In this document: positions 20,701-35,400 of the stretch, piece after piece
Layout: every line of letters starts with the position of its first letter
Numbering within the stretch: the first letter of the stretch is position 1
NCBI GenBank assembly: GCA_040954595.2
Contig: CM082585.2
Span: 6,820,001 to 6,884,000 of the forward strand
Direction: 5' to 3'
Length of the DNA: 64,000 bases
Origin: Balanoglossus misakiensis
Lineage: Eukaryota > Hemichordata
Position numbers and translations under genes: made by a program
Notes under the pieces: generated by a model
What the model saw: only the letters and a program-made list of their open reading frames with translations
Told to the model about the DNA's origin: nothing
Database searches by the model: none

Positions 20701-22629
20701 CTTGACGGTATCAAGGGACCACACTTTCATAAACGGGTAGAGTGGTTATAAATGTTGCATACCGAACACGTTCACCTAATGTAGAAGTCGTGTTCCCAGA
20801 CAATCTTTACCTGTGGCTATCATTCGGCGTGCCATCTTCAAAAGTAATAATCACCTGTCTGTGTATGTAGGGCTACAGTCTGCTCTATGGTATCTTTGTG
20901 TACCTTGCGGGCCGTGACCTTCATTAGCTACCAACCCCCCACAACAAGGACTTAGTACCACAGTGTGTTCAACTTATTAGATAATGCGTTTTCGTGTCTC
21001 ATCGCCTGTGGACCGAATCAGTTTTTGGCTTCGGCGAGGAATAACTTTTTATAACGTGCGACCGATTCTATTATACTGTACACCATTTCATTCAGATTTG
21101 GTATGATCTCAGATGAATATTTTGATCACAATAGTAACAATTATAGCTGTAGCTCGATTTTCCACTGGTGCAAAGGGGAGGGTCTCACGGACGAAAAGAA
21201 ACAGAAAAAAACGTAGCACTGACGTTTACGTGTGTAAAACCAATTTCAGACACATTTCATTGCAAATAACACAGTCACATCTCCGATGTCCCAGCGTATA
21301 GACTCAATAGCGCGGAAATCACTTTTGACCACAGTTTTCTAAATTAATTTGTGATCGGCGACATTCACTTATGAGGGTTAATTCCTAAATAATGACATCG
21401 TGGCGGGGATGAAGACAACCGATATTAACTTGGAGGGGAAATTGGGCACGTTTTCAATATGTTTACTTTCTACCGTAGGAATTGAATCATTTTATGGGGT
21501 TACGGAAACCGAGTTTTTTTTCCAATCACAAGAAAACTTTCAAGCTCACCGGCCATACCGTTGTTAATTGCACATAAGCAGCTAAATAGCGAGTAAGACA
21601 ATATAAAACGTGTAATACAACATACCAATCGACAAACATCCGTCTATAGTCTGTAGCTTAAATGGCTTTCATAAATTTGATAAACCCTTGCATGGACAAA
21701 CCCCAAATTTACTGAAACAACACCAAGGGAATAGAACATGCAAGAACAATATTCTACTTTGTGTGCGGACACAAAACCATCAAAAAATCTTACTCTACTT
21801 CTTTACCTTTGACGCACGCGTAAGCGAACGAGAGACATGGCCTATATCCATCACTTATCAGAAAGTCTACTCCAGTTTATTCAGAGCCATGCACGTATCA
21901 GCTCTTATTTTGTTTCAGACAGGTCTTGAGGGGAACAGGTCGATAGCACATATCCTTTAACGTTTTCTCCGTGGCTGTTGTTTGAATCTTAGGTTAGTAT
22001 CTCCCACAAGAAAATTATCGATGTTTTTTTCTTCTCCTGTTTCCCTGGCATGCCTTGAATTGACAATGAAGCATTCTCGGTTACCTGTCCGTGATGGCTA
22101 TGATGAATATGCTATGGCGAAATTTAACAAATGCTGGTGTTTGTATATCGCCACCACATCAGTTTGTGAGGAAACGAATTTCATCTGAGATGACAAACAG
22201 ACATGTCTGAGTAAAAACTCCCGGTGTCAGTCCGCAAAACCTGTTGCACAAAACGATCAAAACAAATAAAGAATTTAAGCAAGTGAAGACACAATTCCTT
22301 GGTAATGGCCGACTTAATTGCCAGATCATAGACAATCGGTTTAACCTAAGACCTTACGGGTTCAAGAAAACAAGCATCTGTCAACACCACCTGCAGTTAA
22401 TACCTTAATTGTGAGCAATTTAAATCTCTTTTGCGATGTTAGGATCAGTTAATCCCGGGAGACTCATCACAAACGCATGTTTGTTTTCTTTAATCATGTA
22501 ATTTCCATTTGACCCCCAATATAGGTCGATACAGAATTCCCCGTCCCTCCCTCCATACATCCGTTCATCCATCCACCCAATCCATGTGCATACTGACTTA
22601 CACACATCGAAGGCAGATTATAATAACGT

Positions 22630-22631
<2 letters not shown>

Positions 22632-22708
<77 letters not shown>
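22632..22708. repeat. (AG)n microsatellite
   Basis: About 38 uninterrupted ag dinucleotides. The Arg-Glu and Leu-Ser frames through it are artefacts. Confidence 0.98.
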
Positions 22709-22711
<3 letters not shown>

Positions 22712-24270
22712 ACTGATTGTTGAAATACATGTATACACAGATTCAATCGACCGTTCTTGAGAGTTATCCGATTACAATAATTGTCTCGTGGGGTGTAATC
22801 CTTTATGACGTACGACGTCTAGATGTTATTGACATACAGAAGATAGATAACTCATTCTAGCGCCACAGATTTCTGTTAGATTCACCGAATATCAATAAGC
22901 ATGCCATGCCCCTGAGCTCTTGGAACATTCTCCCGGGGTTCCATGTCGGAAAATTCAAGGGAACACGTGTGTTGAAAGTCCTTTTTTACATTACATGCCT
23001 GGGTTATTTGTCCCCGCGAAGCGAGTCTTCCAGAATGAGTTTTGTCAAGAGCTAGAACATGTCGGTCTGAACGGTTTGAGTTCAAACTCGACACGAGGAT
23101 GTTGTGTGAATAAAAAGTGTTATATCACTTCAAATGAACAGCAATTATGAACTTTGGCTTATAGGCCTATGATGAAAGGCAGTACCTCATCTAAAAGTTG
23201 GTCACGACGGGTGTGTGACCGGCATTTCAAATCCCAGATCCCATTTTAGACCATTTTCACTAAAAATATATTCCCCTGTCAAAACATCAGATCGATGAAA
23301 TGCAAATAGTATCTCAAATTTTTAGACTTTGTATGGATGAATTTAGAATAGGGCCTACCCCATTTTACACTATCTGACCCACGAGAATACGGATAGGTAA
23401 ACCGCGAGATTTTGATCCCAAGAATGAATATCTGTAATTGGTAATTCTCAAGAGTTTTCGTGAATCCGAGCAGTAAAATAACTTCATCAGTCAAAACCGT
23501 AACTTTTCATCATCAGACCGGACGTACGTACGTGTACTCTGTTGCATGTCTCATATCTGGAAGGAAGAATTTGCATAACAATAGCAAACTATCAACAAAG
23601 TTTCCTTTTGCATATATGCGGGCGACCGGACGACATGCATTTGGGAGCAAGACCTGGATGGAATTGCGGTTTTCTTCAAGTGGCCAGTCTTACAACTTTG
23701 GCGTTGATGTGGACTGTTCTGTTCTGAAGTTGAAGAACATAATGTACGTGAAATACGGCAGAAAATTGACTCTGTTCGCGGTCAATCAAATCAGTGTGAT
23801 GTGTGACATTGCGTATAAAAACAAACGTGCAACGTGATATTTCAAATTTCAAGGATCGTGACTCGACATCAAGATTCTTGTAAGGTGAAGGACCATCCTT
23901 TTCAGTTTTGTATCCTTTAATTTCAAAGTTTCTAGACAAGGTGTGGGTAAGTGTGTTTTATTTATGATCTTCTGTTAGCGTTATTTTTCATGACCGGAAA
24001 CTGTAATTAATAATGTACCATTGCGTCTGGCCGCCATGATGCATGCATGGCTGATTTGCATGAAAGTAATGTTGCCGTCCGTTTTTTGCATTGCAAGCTT
24101 TGTAAAGTTATTGGGTGTCCAGGAATCTGCTGCAGCCGGGTTGTGGAAAAACCTCGCTGCGCCGGTGAACTGTCGTGTGCCCTCGCTTCGAGCTGCTTTG
24201 CAAATTACTGACGCGGTTTTGTTTGGCCGTCTGGCGAACTTGCAGCAGACGACCAACGCCACTTTTCATA

Positions 24271-24285
24271 CCCCCCCCCCCCCCC
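24271..24285. repeat. poly-C tract, 15 bases
   Basis: Uninterrupted C run, followed 207 bases later by a G15 run. Confidence 0.95.
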
Positions 24286-24492
24286 TCCGTGTGACCTTCA
24301 CATACTGGCATGTTGTTGGTCCGGTATATTTTGAATTTTAACCCTGGAACAGTCAATTATATTACCGAATTTGTGCTTAGTTATCCTAGAACAGTATTTA
24401 AAACTTTTGTGTGCTACAAAAGTGGAATTATTTCTTGTGTTAGGAGGAATGGGGTCACCAACAAACGACCAGGTCGTAAGGTCACCGAGAAA

Positions 24493-24507
24493 GGGGGGGG
24501 GGGGGGG
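24493..24507. repeat. poly-G tract, 15 bases
   Basis: Uninterrupted G run, the partner of the C15 run at 24271. Confidence 0.95.
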
Positions 24508-27500
24508 TCATGAAAGTGGCCTATATTTTGTCAACTCAAAATAGTCTATAGAGGCGTGTGTCATTATGAAGAGAATGAACAATGTAGCTTTTAGGCTTTA
24601 ATTGTATTTCATTAAATGCATAAATCCCTCAGCATAAAAAATATGCTGTATTCAAGTGTAACTGCACATTTATTCTCTGTAAACTCAGTGTATGACACAA
24701 AAATTTAGCACACAGTAGGTCTACTGATCTCTAACGTGCCAGTGGCTTTAAGAATATCATTTCATATACAACTCTGATATTACTAAATATGAAAAATTTG
24801 AATGATTCTTAGCAAAAAATGTGATGTCACAGACCAAGACAAGCATAAAAAATTGGATTCAACAACGGTCGCAGGGAGCAAAGTCATGTATTTTTTTAAA
24901 AATCAAACGTCCCTTGGTTGCGAGTTATCTACTTAGGTACATTTCATCTTTGAGGTAACCGTATAACATAGTCTTTTTTATGTCGTAGTATGTGAATTAC
25001 GCCATTGTTGGTGTTAGCTTTCATGGCACGCGTGAGCCTATCGATGCGTGATTACATCCCTGTTCGCTTTACTGTCATCATGGGACAGAATGCCCCACAT
25101 TTTAACACAGTTGTATTCTATCATGCACTACTTTATTTAAACACTGTCATTTCTATACAAACCTATAAATTCTCATCTTAGCATGCAAGTAAATCAGACC
25201 GCGAGATTTTTAGACATGTTGTCTGTCCTGAAGCAACATTGATGTGTACCCCGTTCAAGTTCTGTAAAGAATTCTACACCCATGAATTTCTGTAGAGCTG
25301 TTATCAGCATCTGGCATCTGTCAATTAAATAACAGGAGCATTCATTATTTCTGTAAGTGCTGGCACGGTCAAAAGGCAATCATATCATCCTATACCATGA
25401 GCAAGAAGTTTCTATCGATCCCAAAGGCAGGATTTTCTTTGAAATCAATCACTGCTTTGCCAATGTCAATGTCAAACTCTTTAACATGGAAATGAGCCTC
25501 AATCTGTCACTACGATGGCGTGAAAAGTTCTCCCAATTATGTTTCACATTAAGTTGTTGAATTGTGGTGAATTGGATGTGAAATTGGAAGGTGCCGTGAA
25601 AATAAGTTCCGCGAACTTGTTCCAAATTCGGGAATTCCTGATGAAATTGCCCGGAAACTGAAGTTGTGTTCTGTTTGACATCAATGCAGTGGTTGTGACG
25701 TTCTAGTAGTTTGGGAAATACTCGAGGCGTTGTTTGTGTACGTTGATTCTCAGCACCTACAGCAGAATTGATAACGATGTCGTAACCTGCAAATCCGTGA
25801 CACGTTTGCCAAGAAGCTCGATGTAAGTTAATCGAGTCCTTGAATATATCTTGTTGCGTGGTTGAGCTTACTCGAAATTGCAAAGAGGTTGTGATATCCT
25901 AGAGCACTCTAGCATTGCAAACAGGTTGTGTGTCTAATTGGATTTGGACAAATGACATCAATTAATGTTGTCTTAAAGTCATGCCACAAGGCAGAAACGT
26001 GTGCTGTAGTTTTACGCAATCTCAGCCATCCGTACCCATAATATGTCACGGAACATCCTGCCGGCTCCTATAAAGAAAGTGAAAGTATACTAGCCCCAGG
26101 TTGCCAGAGTCATAGCAATGGTGGTCTATGGTTCAATTGATTTTAATTGGAAGGAACCATGAAATGTATGGTGTGGCAGAATGGCAAATGAACTGACCCT
26201 TTAGAGGAACATTAATTCAGAGTATTTACTTAACCCTAGGCACTATGAGATGGTACATGTAGGCAGATCTTCTTAAATCTCTAGGATATAATATATTGAT
26301 ATCATTATACTTTGTCAAAGATAACATTGGCATGATGAAATTTTGGTATATAAATCAGAGGGTTTTCAAGAAGTCAGGAGAATGATTCAGAACATCAGGT
26401 CTTGATAAAGTTGATACAGAAGTGGCTTCAATCCATTGAGATAAAATATGATAAAGCCACTTTACAATACATCCTCTAAGCACAATTTGAGAAGAAGGGA
26501 CCTGTTTTAATTAGCTTTTAGCAACAACTCAAACACTCAGACAAATAAAGACCAAAACTGGAAAAATGACATGGATTCTTTGAATTGTGCTTTTGCTGTA
26601 GCATTAGTATACTTAAATTCTCTGTGCAGAGCAGCTTTCGTAAATCAGGTTCATATGTAAAGACGTAAGCGTTTAACATTTTCATCTTGATCAGACGACG
26701 TGGGACACTGTACTTCTGCCCTTTTGAGTGGCTTACCGCTTTCCAGTAAAAAGGTTACAGACCGGGGCAGGTATTTGGAGGGTATTTCTCACCAAAAATC
26801 AGGATGCGCTTGAATATCTGTCAGATCTAAGCTGCTTGCCACAACAGACCCGGAGGCGCCAGGTGAACTAAAGCTCCCTTGACGCACACCTTGTAAGAAA
26901 ATAACTTCAGAGCTGAGTGATATATGTTTTGCACTGAAAGGCGGACAATTGGTTATGTCAGTTTGATGTAAGAAGTTCTTTGAACGGGAAGGGGGGTCGG
27001 GTTGAAAATACTTTTTGATGTGGAAGAAAATATGCACAGCTGCATCAGTGGCACCTGCAGTATTCTATTTGGCATGTTATTTGCGCCGTGCAGTATCGCA
27101 TTGCAAGACTCTTCTGAAATTCAATTTACCGCGTGCCTTGAAGGATTAAAATCAGATGAAACGTCCAGACAGCTACTCACTTCATTTGAATTTTGCTTGG
27201 GGAGTAGATCTGCATGTAGACGGTAATTACAATGAGGCGTACGAGTTAACCAATATTGTATGCAAGTGGGACGAAGCAGAACAAGTAATAATATGTTGGA
27301 TACACATGTAGACACGATGGAGAGAAAAAGATATGTCACTAACCATAATGACCCTTTCTAAGTTCTTGCTTGGCTACGACTGGGTGAATGATGGTCGATG
27401 GATTAGGATGGTCAATGTCTTCAGGCTTTTTCACAGAAATTTAAATGCCGGGCTGCTTGACTATAACACTTGTATTCGAAAGTTCCCGTAAATGGACCAT

Positions 27501-29357
27501 CCTAATGGCGCTCCCAGCACATATTCTTCTATCTCTCTATTCGATCAATTTTATGTGACGGACGCGCCGACTTGGGTCCGCCCCCGTACTTCAGAATTGT
27601 CCTTTGCAAGTCTTCTTATGGATGTAAAGTTTAACACCATTAAAGAATACGCCGGGAGTATGAAAACGATGTACAGACACTAATATCCATACTGCTGACA
27701 TCAAGTGGTACAAATGTCAGAATAAAGTACAACTTCTAATAACAAAATCCACACCTAATAACCCCACATGCATTTCGAATCCCTCGGTGTACTGCGTGAT
27801 ATTGTGCAAACCGGACGATGGATTCGGAAATAGCCGGACAGAAGGTTTCCTGTTTCTGGCAAGCGTTGACGATGATGTGTGCAAAGTGCGATTTTCTATT
27901 TTTTTCTAGCCTTAATTTCTTTAATAGTAAACCATGACTTGATGCGACAAATTTATATGTAGGTAAAGGTTTCATATTTTAATTTTCTCTCAGCCACAAC
28001 AAAATGTTTTCATATTTGCGTTTTCTTCGAGCCAAATATCGAATGACGTCAATAGGAAATTACGTTATTCGATGCGTGTGCATAAGAATACGATTAACAG
28101 AATGCTAGAAGTCAGATATGTAATCCATACTGTTGTTACATAAACGTTTTAGTTTTACATCTCTAAAATTAATCAGGCAGAAACTTACTGTCACGCGATT
28201 TGATAAACGATGTGCATCAGCCAACCAAAACTACGTGATGCAGACAATCGCATGCGATTGACAGGGAAAACAAGGAACAGCTATTCCTCAGAGACGCAGA
28301 AATAAAAACGTACAGAATTTTTACACATTTAATTTGACAGTCGCCGGATGAAGGCAATATTGTCTAATCTCATTTTTGCGAATTGGAATGCACCTTTGAT
28401 ATTTAGATGTCGGCTAATGATTCCCACGGGTAATCTTCTCTTAAAAAAATTACTTCTGGAATATATATGCCACAGTGACCCCTAAGAGTTAAATTCCCAG
28501 AACATGTCCATAATGATTATAATATGTCTCTATGCCAACGGGTTTCCTTGTTCTACATGTGCTTGCGGCGTGAAGCATGAGAACAATCTTGGCAAAGGAA
28601 CTTCATGACCGGATGTGACATCAGAGTGATTGGCGCATTATTTTGTAGTGGCTAGAAATGGATAAGTTAATAAGCCCGTCTTTTACAGTGATATACCGTA
28701 TCTTTTTGGATTAAGCTGCAATAGGCTTATTACATATACTCAAACATTACAATTAACAGGGTGAATTTAGAAACAAAGAATCAAACCTAATCTAGTAAAT
28801 GAATTTAACGAAAACTCAACTTGTATATTAAAACCACCAGTGACCAAAGTTTGCAGTGAAACTGGTCTATTATTAGTGATAACTCATCATCGCTTGTAGA
28901 TTCGCGAAGGCCTCGAGCATCAAGGAAAATAATGATTTCTAGTTAATGACCAAGTATCGGGTGTTAGGCAAGATTCAACACCCCAGGTCAACATTTTTGA
29001 ACATCAAAGTCGAGGGGCTGTTAGTCCTTAGTCCTGAATGTAATGCCTTGGCCGTAATGAGGCAGATGTTATCACCAAAGGTAAATTACTTTCTGGAAAT
29101 GACCCCTGAGTCATGAAATCCAAGATGTATACTGAAGTTCACCAGTAGAGCTAGATGGTTATCCTTCACACAAAAAAGCGGTCAGCTAAGTGGGGCAAGT
29201 AATCCTTATCTCGTTCGAGTTCTGAATCAGTATTCTGGAAAGGGAGGGCTCATTGTGGCTTTCCATGCACAATGTGTGGCTAGCACTTTTATAAATTTAC
29301 CCAAGGGGTGCTATTGGACACTACACCTTTGACATTTCACACCGCCAGTTTTTACAA

Positions 29358-29465
29358 GTGAATAAATGTGCACATAAAACTGAACGTTGTTTAATTTCTA
29401 GATTTAAACTTGTGAATAAATGTGCACATAAAACTGAACGTTGTTTAATTTCTAGATTTAAACTT
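29358..29465. repeat. exact tandem duplication, 2 x 54 bp
   Basis: Two identical 54-bp units beginning gtgaataaatgtgcacataa and ending gatttaaactt, with the first bases of a third. Identity implies a recent event. Confidence 0.95.
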
Positions 29466-32400
29466 GTGGATTTCGCCCACACAATGCTTAACACATACCC
29501 TGGTGGAATTATGTTTGCCTTTCCAAAGGCGACACTAACCCATATGCACATGGCCATTCAGAGCCCCTGGTAAATTACTAATGACGTACATTGAGTCGGT
29601 CTCACCTGTTAACCTCAAGAATCTATACATTGTTTCCTCAACTAAGTATACATTGTACTTTTACCACACAAATGCAGGTAGCAGTGTATTAACTCAAATC
29701 CTTCCTTTGTCACAGAGAATGAACCTCTTACAGTCAGCCTAATACAGGAAAGATAAGGATTTAATTCAACTGAGGGGAAATCAGGGTAATAATCCATTCA
29801 CTTTGCTAGTTTTCGCAATTTTCTTAGGTGACACGCATCCAAAATACTGACAAATAATGAAGAAAACTTAAAGACTTTGTCGGAGCAGATGTTTGTGGAA
29901 ACTTCACAGCCCTGCTGAAATTGTCCGAACTCAATCATCTGCTGTCTAAAGTCGAGGAACTGTGTACATGTCTTACCATCAGAAGTTCTAATGGGTACAT
30001 GTACAGTCTGATTTGTCAGTGCAGTTGTTCAAATGGATGGCCCTGATGAAATGGCATAAAGTACATTATGCTGAAAGGGTAAAGTCGCCGATCTGAAGTA
30101 TATCTTGGTATAATGATTCCTGTAATTTAAACTAGTCTCTTTATAGCATTTCACTCCAATAAGTGCATCGTTCTGCAATGTTGAAGACTCAATCCCTACC
30201 AATATGGCATTGTGCTTGTGATGTAGGTCATAAATACGTATTACGTTCGAGCCAACACTGATTGCCAACTCAAGCCCAATTGCACTGTTAAACGTCTCGA
30301 ATTTACTTGGTTTAATGTGCATCAGAGGCAATCTGAGTGTACTTTTTCAGAAACAATGCCGCGAGGTCACCATCTTTAACAAACCAATTACTGGCAAAGT
30401 CTCAAGACTCGTGGCAGGTGTAAAAAGCATCTTTTCTTACAGAGCAATTTCACGGTCTGTTGATGCCAGTTTTCCATTTCCCAATAAACATTTTGGAATG
30501 ACGTCATACTCCTGTTGCGATGGCATCCAACAGTTGGGAGAAAAAGTCGTTGTCACACTCACAGGATAAATATGTATATGCACGAGAAGAGTCTTTTAAT
30601 ACTAAGTTATAGGATTAGACCTTCTGAATCCAGTGGTTGGAGCCTAAATTCCACATTGTTGCTCCATGACAAATACACACTATCACGGAAATTACTTTCT
30701 TTGGATCTTCTGCCGAAGACACCAGGTTGTATCTGCTTGGCCTTTCAATATTGTGTCTACACAAAGAACTTCTTGATGCAGCCCTGAATGTGGCCGAGAT
30801 TTAGGATTGAAGCCCCATTTACGTTAAGAGCCCCATTGGCAATTTAATAACTTGAGCTCTATCAGGATATCATTTGAATTCCGGTAAACCACACACAGCC
30901 ATCCCACTTTATCCGCAAGCAGTTTGTACTGAAGGGATTTCGTACAGAGAGGATTACCGGTAACGACAGGCGATGGTGAATTAATAGTATTCTGTGTCAC
31001 CAAAGTATTCCGAAATCTGTCTTTTGAACAAATAAATTGCTTTCTGTGTTTGATTCTTACACATGTGAAATATGCATATCTCTACATGTAGTAATGGACT
31101 GGTGTACACAGTGGCCAGAAAATGTTGCAATTCAGAAACAAGGATGCCACGTACTGTTTCCCTCCGATGCGTATCACTTGGTCGAGTTAACAATGTTTTC
31201 ACACATTGCATCCAATGTAACGTAACTAGTGTGAATCCTCAGTAAGCAAAATGTGAGTTTACCAGCAGGGAAAAACTAATACATGGATTCAATCTGCTTA
31301 GAATCACTGAGTGTATATGATATCAATCCACAGGGTGTGTAAATTGCTTCTTTTAGAGACATTAAAATTAAATCTTGAAGATCGGGTGATGGGATTTCAC
31401 TGAATGATGTGAATTATGCATTAGGAAGACCCTGCTAATATTCGTATGTGCAGCGATATAAATGTCACCAGACACCACTCATTTAAGATGTATAGCTCAC
31501 TCAAAGTGATCACGACTTGAGATAAAATGATATTATGCACTAGTGCGTGGCCTCGGGTGCTACAGGATATCAATCCTCTTAATTTATGAATGCTGCGTTT
31601 TTCTCCTGAATAAGGGCACATTCCTACAGGGTAATTCTTTAAAAAGGCATGTCTAGTTTGTTGCTAGGACAATCAGAGCTCATCACCATGGTCACTGTCA
31701 ACCATACTACCCGTTGCCGTTGGCAAGTACCGGGTAGTGTTCACAAGATTCATTGATCTTACTATCGCAGGGCAAATTTACACGCTGTTTCTAACCGCAT
31801 TTCCCTGTCTTCAAAACTAGTTTTTCTGTCTTAGAAAACGTGTCGCCACAAACGCGTGACCTTGGTAATGTTATTACCTTTGCTAGTTGAGCGATCGTGT
31901 CTGCAAAACAGTTTATTGTGAAACATACGTAAAATGAAAAGTTATTATACACCGAATGGTTTGAGGTCAAATCGCTACCTTAAGTAGCTGTTATCTCATG
32001 CTGGAGTCCAATCACATTATGATAATTGCATTGTGGGTAAAAAGTCGACAACTCACTGTAATAAGAGTTCGAAGAAATGGCATTTGAAAAATAATTCCAT
32101 GACTTCCGTTGGTCAAAAATTCTGTCACATTTAGCAACTTTTTTTCCTGCAATGTCCCAGTATTACCCAAAATAAATTAGCTTATGAACTTCCATTTGTC
32201 AGACATTCCAAAAGTCCGCCATCTTGAAATTGTGTCGACCGTATGAGATATTAATCACTCTCTTAGGTACACTATTAAAATCAATTAAGGTACGTAGTGG
32301 GAATTGGTTGTGTAATGTTGTGCGTGCGTGTTTAAAATATCCACAGTACGTCCCTAATGAAGGTACGCGTCTTTGAAAAGTTGGCTATCTGTGTAGCGTC

Positions 32401-35400
32401 CATATATACATTTGTAGGATGTGTATTGATCCCTGGGGGTTAATTACCGTTCGATGCCAAGGGGCGTTGTTCCCAGTACCGCCAATCTCTTGGTTACATG
32501 AAATGCATGCCCATGATACAGTCCTTGGAGACTATGAACTGTCAGAAAACCTTCAGAAAACAAATTCTAAAAGTAAAAGACTGGCAGATGTGTTTTGGGA
32601 TTACTTTATACGATACCCCTGAATTCCTTTCGACTGATCAATGCAACTGTGGGATCACTGAGCAAGTTCTAGATCTCTTAATACCACCTTTCAATCAGTG
32701 CGCCTTGATAACACCATTAATATTCAAATTTGATAAAGACTTCAAAGAAAGATAAGTTGCCAAATTAATTTCTTCTCCGATAGGCTTTATCACACCATGA
32801 TTGACACTAATTGCACGATACGCAACCACATACGGTGAATCACCTGAAAATAGAACGTGTCCCCATTCAGGACCATAGATTTCATCACAGTTTCATGAAC
32901 CATGGAAAATGGCGATCTGGCCAGATTTTCGTTGGATGGCAGCGCGGCCGAAAAAATAGTTGCCGCAAGAACATTAGAAGTTTAGACACATACGGTGATA
33001 CATGTGTGTTATTTTGACGTGATTGTATTCCTCTAAATGTAGGAACTGTTCAAATCGTTTTCTTGGTAAACAAGACCTCACGGATGACGACGCTGTCCCC
33101 CTTTGAGAATTGAAAAGATTGGATGCAAAATGTCAAGGTATCAGGTTCATTGTCTTTTCAAGAAAGATAATTGAAATCGTTTCAGGCACGGCCAGGAAGG
33201 GATGGTAGTTACACACCTAATGAAACCTGTTAGCATGCTGTCTTCTCTTCGAGTGTGTGGGATTAAATTAGGGGATGGTGTTCTGTCCTTGAACCAAAGG
33301 CAAATGACGAACATACCACGATTTCAGACGTAGTGTCCATGTAAGTTGAACCACCAGGATCAAGATACATGTACAAATAACCATAAACGATGCCAAAAAT
33401 ACACAAAAGACAGCAGAGCTAAACACTATAGAAAACAAACCTTGACACAAAGTTTGCATGAAACCCAGTCTTAGACTTGTCCATTTACAGGTTCATGATT
33501 TCCATTAAGGTGCATGTTAACCACAGATATGTTCCACATTGCAATCTCGATTTTCAAGTTCGCAACAGAGAAACTTAAAGGGAAGGGTTGTCAAAACACG
33601 TGATCAATCCAAAATGCTTTTAAAGTGCACAGTACTGACAGATAAGTATTAAAATGAGCCATTTTCTCTGAGCAGGTGGCGTAAAGAAGTACTACACGCG
33701 TATCTGATTGCCATCAAAGACTCAGCGAAAGGCCGCTCTAAGTACTATGAAACATGAGAAAAAAAAGATACTGGATCGCTCTGCATTTATGAAAGGGAAT
33801 TCGAAACAACTACCTACTATAGGCTGTGTTTGAAAAGTGTTAGAAGTATTTGCATGATAGTGCCACTATCACTGTGCACACATTATTTTAGCGGGACTAA
33901 CTTTTCTTTTAATACAGACACGAGACCGTTGACAATGATATGACCGTACAACTTACCTTTGTTATTAGGAATTCATACGGTTGTTGCTCAGATTTGCACC
34001 AAGTACACGTCAATGTAGTTACTTCACTTTGTCAAGTTGTTGCGCCAAGAGTAGGTCCTCTATTAGATCGTATTTCCTAAAGCAGGTTAACGAAGTCAAT
34101 TTTTAGTTTTAATAAAGTGTAGGATTTCCGTATGTTCTTGAAAGAGAATGATGACTTTCAGTAATTCAGATCGCAGTAGCTTTATTCTTTAAGCTATCGG
34201 GTCCAATTTGTTCCTATTATCCCTGATCGTTCTCTGAAACCGTATGATATTTGATATCTGGTGGAAATGGAACACATCAGGAGAAACGTGAACTTCACCC
34301 ATTCATATCTTCGCCTGCCAAAGTTTTGCGCTCCAAAAAATTGCTTGCTGGGGAAACTGTGCACGTGGTCGAGCCAACAACCTGTGCGAGCGGACGATGC
34401 CCATTCATCATTCATGCACGCACTTTTCCCTATCATTTCATGTCGACAGTCCTTCCTTCTGTATCATGCCTGTAATTGTTGGTTGATTGTAAATGAAAGG
34501 CGCTTAGAAACACTCCTGACATGAATCATGAATGCAATTTTATTTTAGCCGATGATCACATATTACAAATAACTCTAAGGACACGGCCACACTGTTTAGG
34601 ATTAAAGACATGAATTTTATTTAATTAAACTGTAAATGGGACATACACAGACTTGTCATATTTGCAAATGTAGGCAAATGAATAAAAACAAGAACTGATT
34701 TGAGGTTTCACCCGTAAACATTGAACGAGATCCAGACTAATTAAAACAGTTCAGACCAAGTTTTAGACATTACCTTTTCCTCTTTTGTCTTTTTCAAACG
34801 CTCGTTCTTTATTTTTCATATTACTTTACTCAGTCTCGAAGAACTGTCAGACAGTAAAGGAAATCCGATGACATAATAAAATATCTTGAAACTTAGTTCG
34901 TCTATTTATCAAAAAGTAGACTTTGCAAATGCGTAGGTGTTTTGACTGTGATACGACAAACAATCAATCTAATTAAATATAGGCGTCCAGATATTAAAAA
35001 AACAACAGAACGCGATAATGCGTATTTCGATTTATGGTTCACTGTGCAAAGTATTAACGAGATAATAGAAAACAACTCTGTTTTCTTCCACCAATTCGCA
35101 CAATGCCACCCTTGGTATTTCCAAGTGCTGAAGTTGAAGTGATACACTAATGCAAATTTTAATGGAGATGAACATGTGACGACGTTGTGCCCACTACCTA
35201 CGCATTATTCCAAATGATTATCTATCAAAACTTCATTAGCACACCATTAGGTGCTAATATTGTGGTGACCTTGTATCTAGATGAATCCCAGTGACACGTT
35301 TTCACAACACTGAATGCTTCAGATCTTCTCCGTTCCATGTATAGAAATCTTTTTGTAATGCAAGTGGTGAGATAACCTTGGCCGTATCAATTCCTATTGA

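Noticed and set aside
22494-22730. Leu-Ser and Arg-Glu repeat proteins
   Set aside because: Translation of an (AG)n microsatellite.
24021-24341. 106-residue plus-strand frame starting MRLAAMMHAW
   Set aside because: Contains proline run from the C15 tract, no domain motif, and the opposite strand is equally open.
29358-29573. Frame with a repeated 18-residue unit
   Set aside because: Result of the exact 54-bp duplication, whose length is a multiple of three; no motif or splice support.
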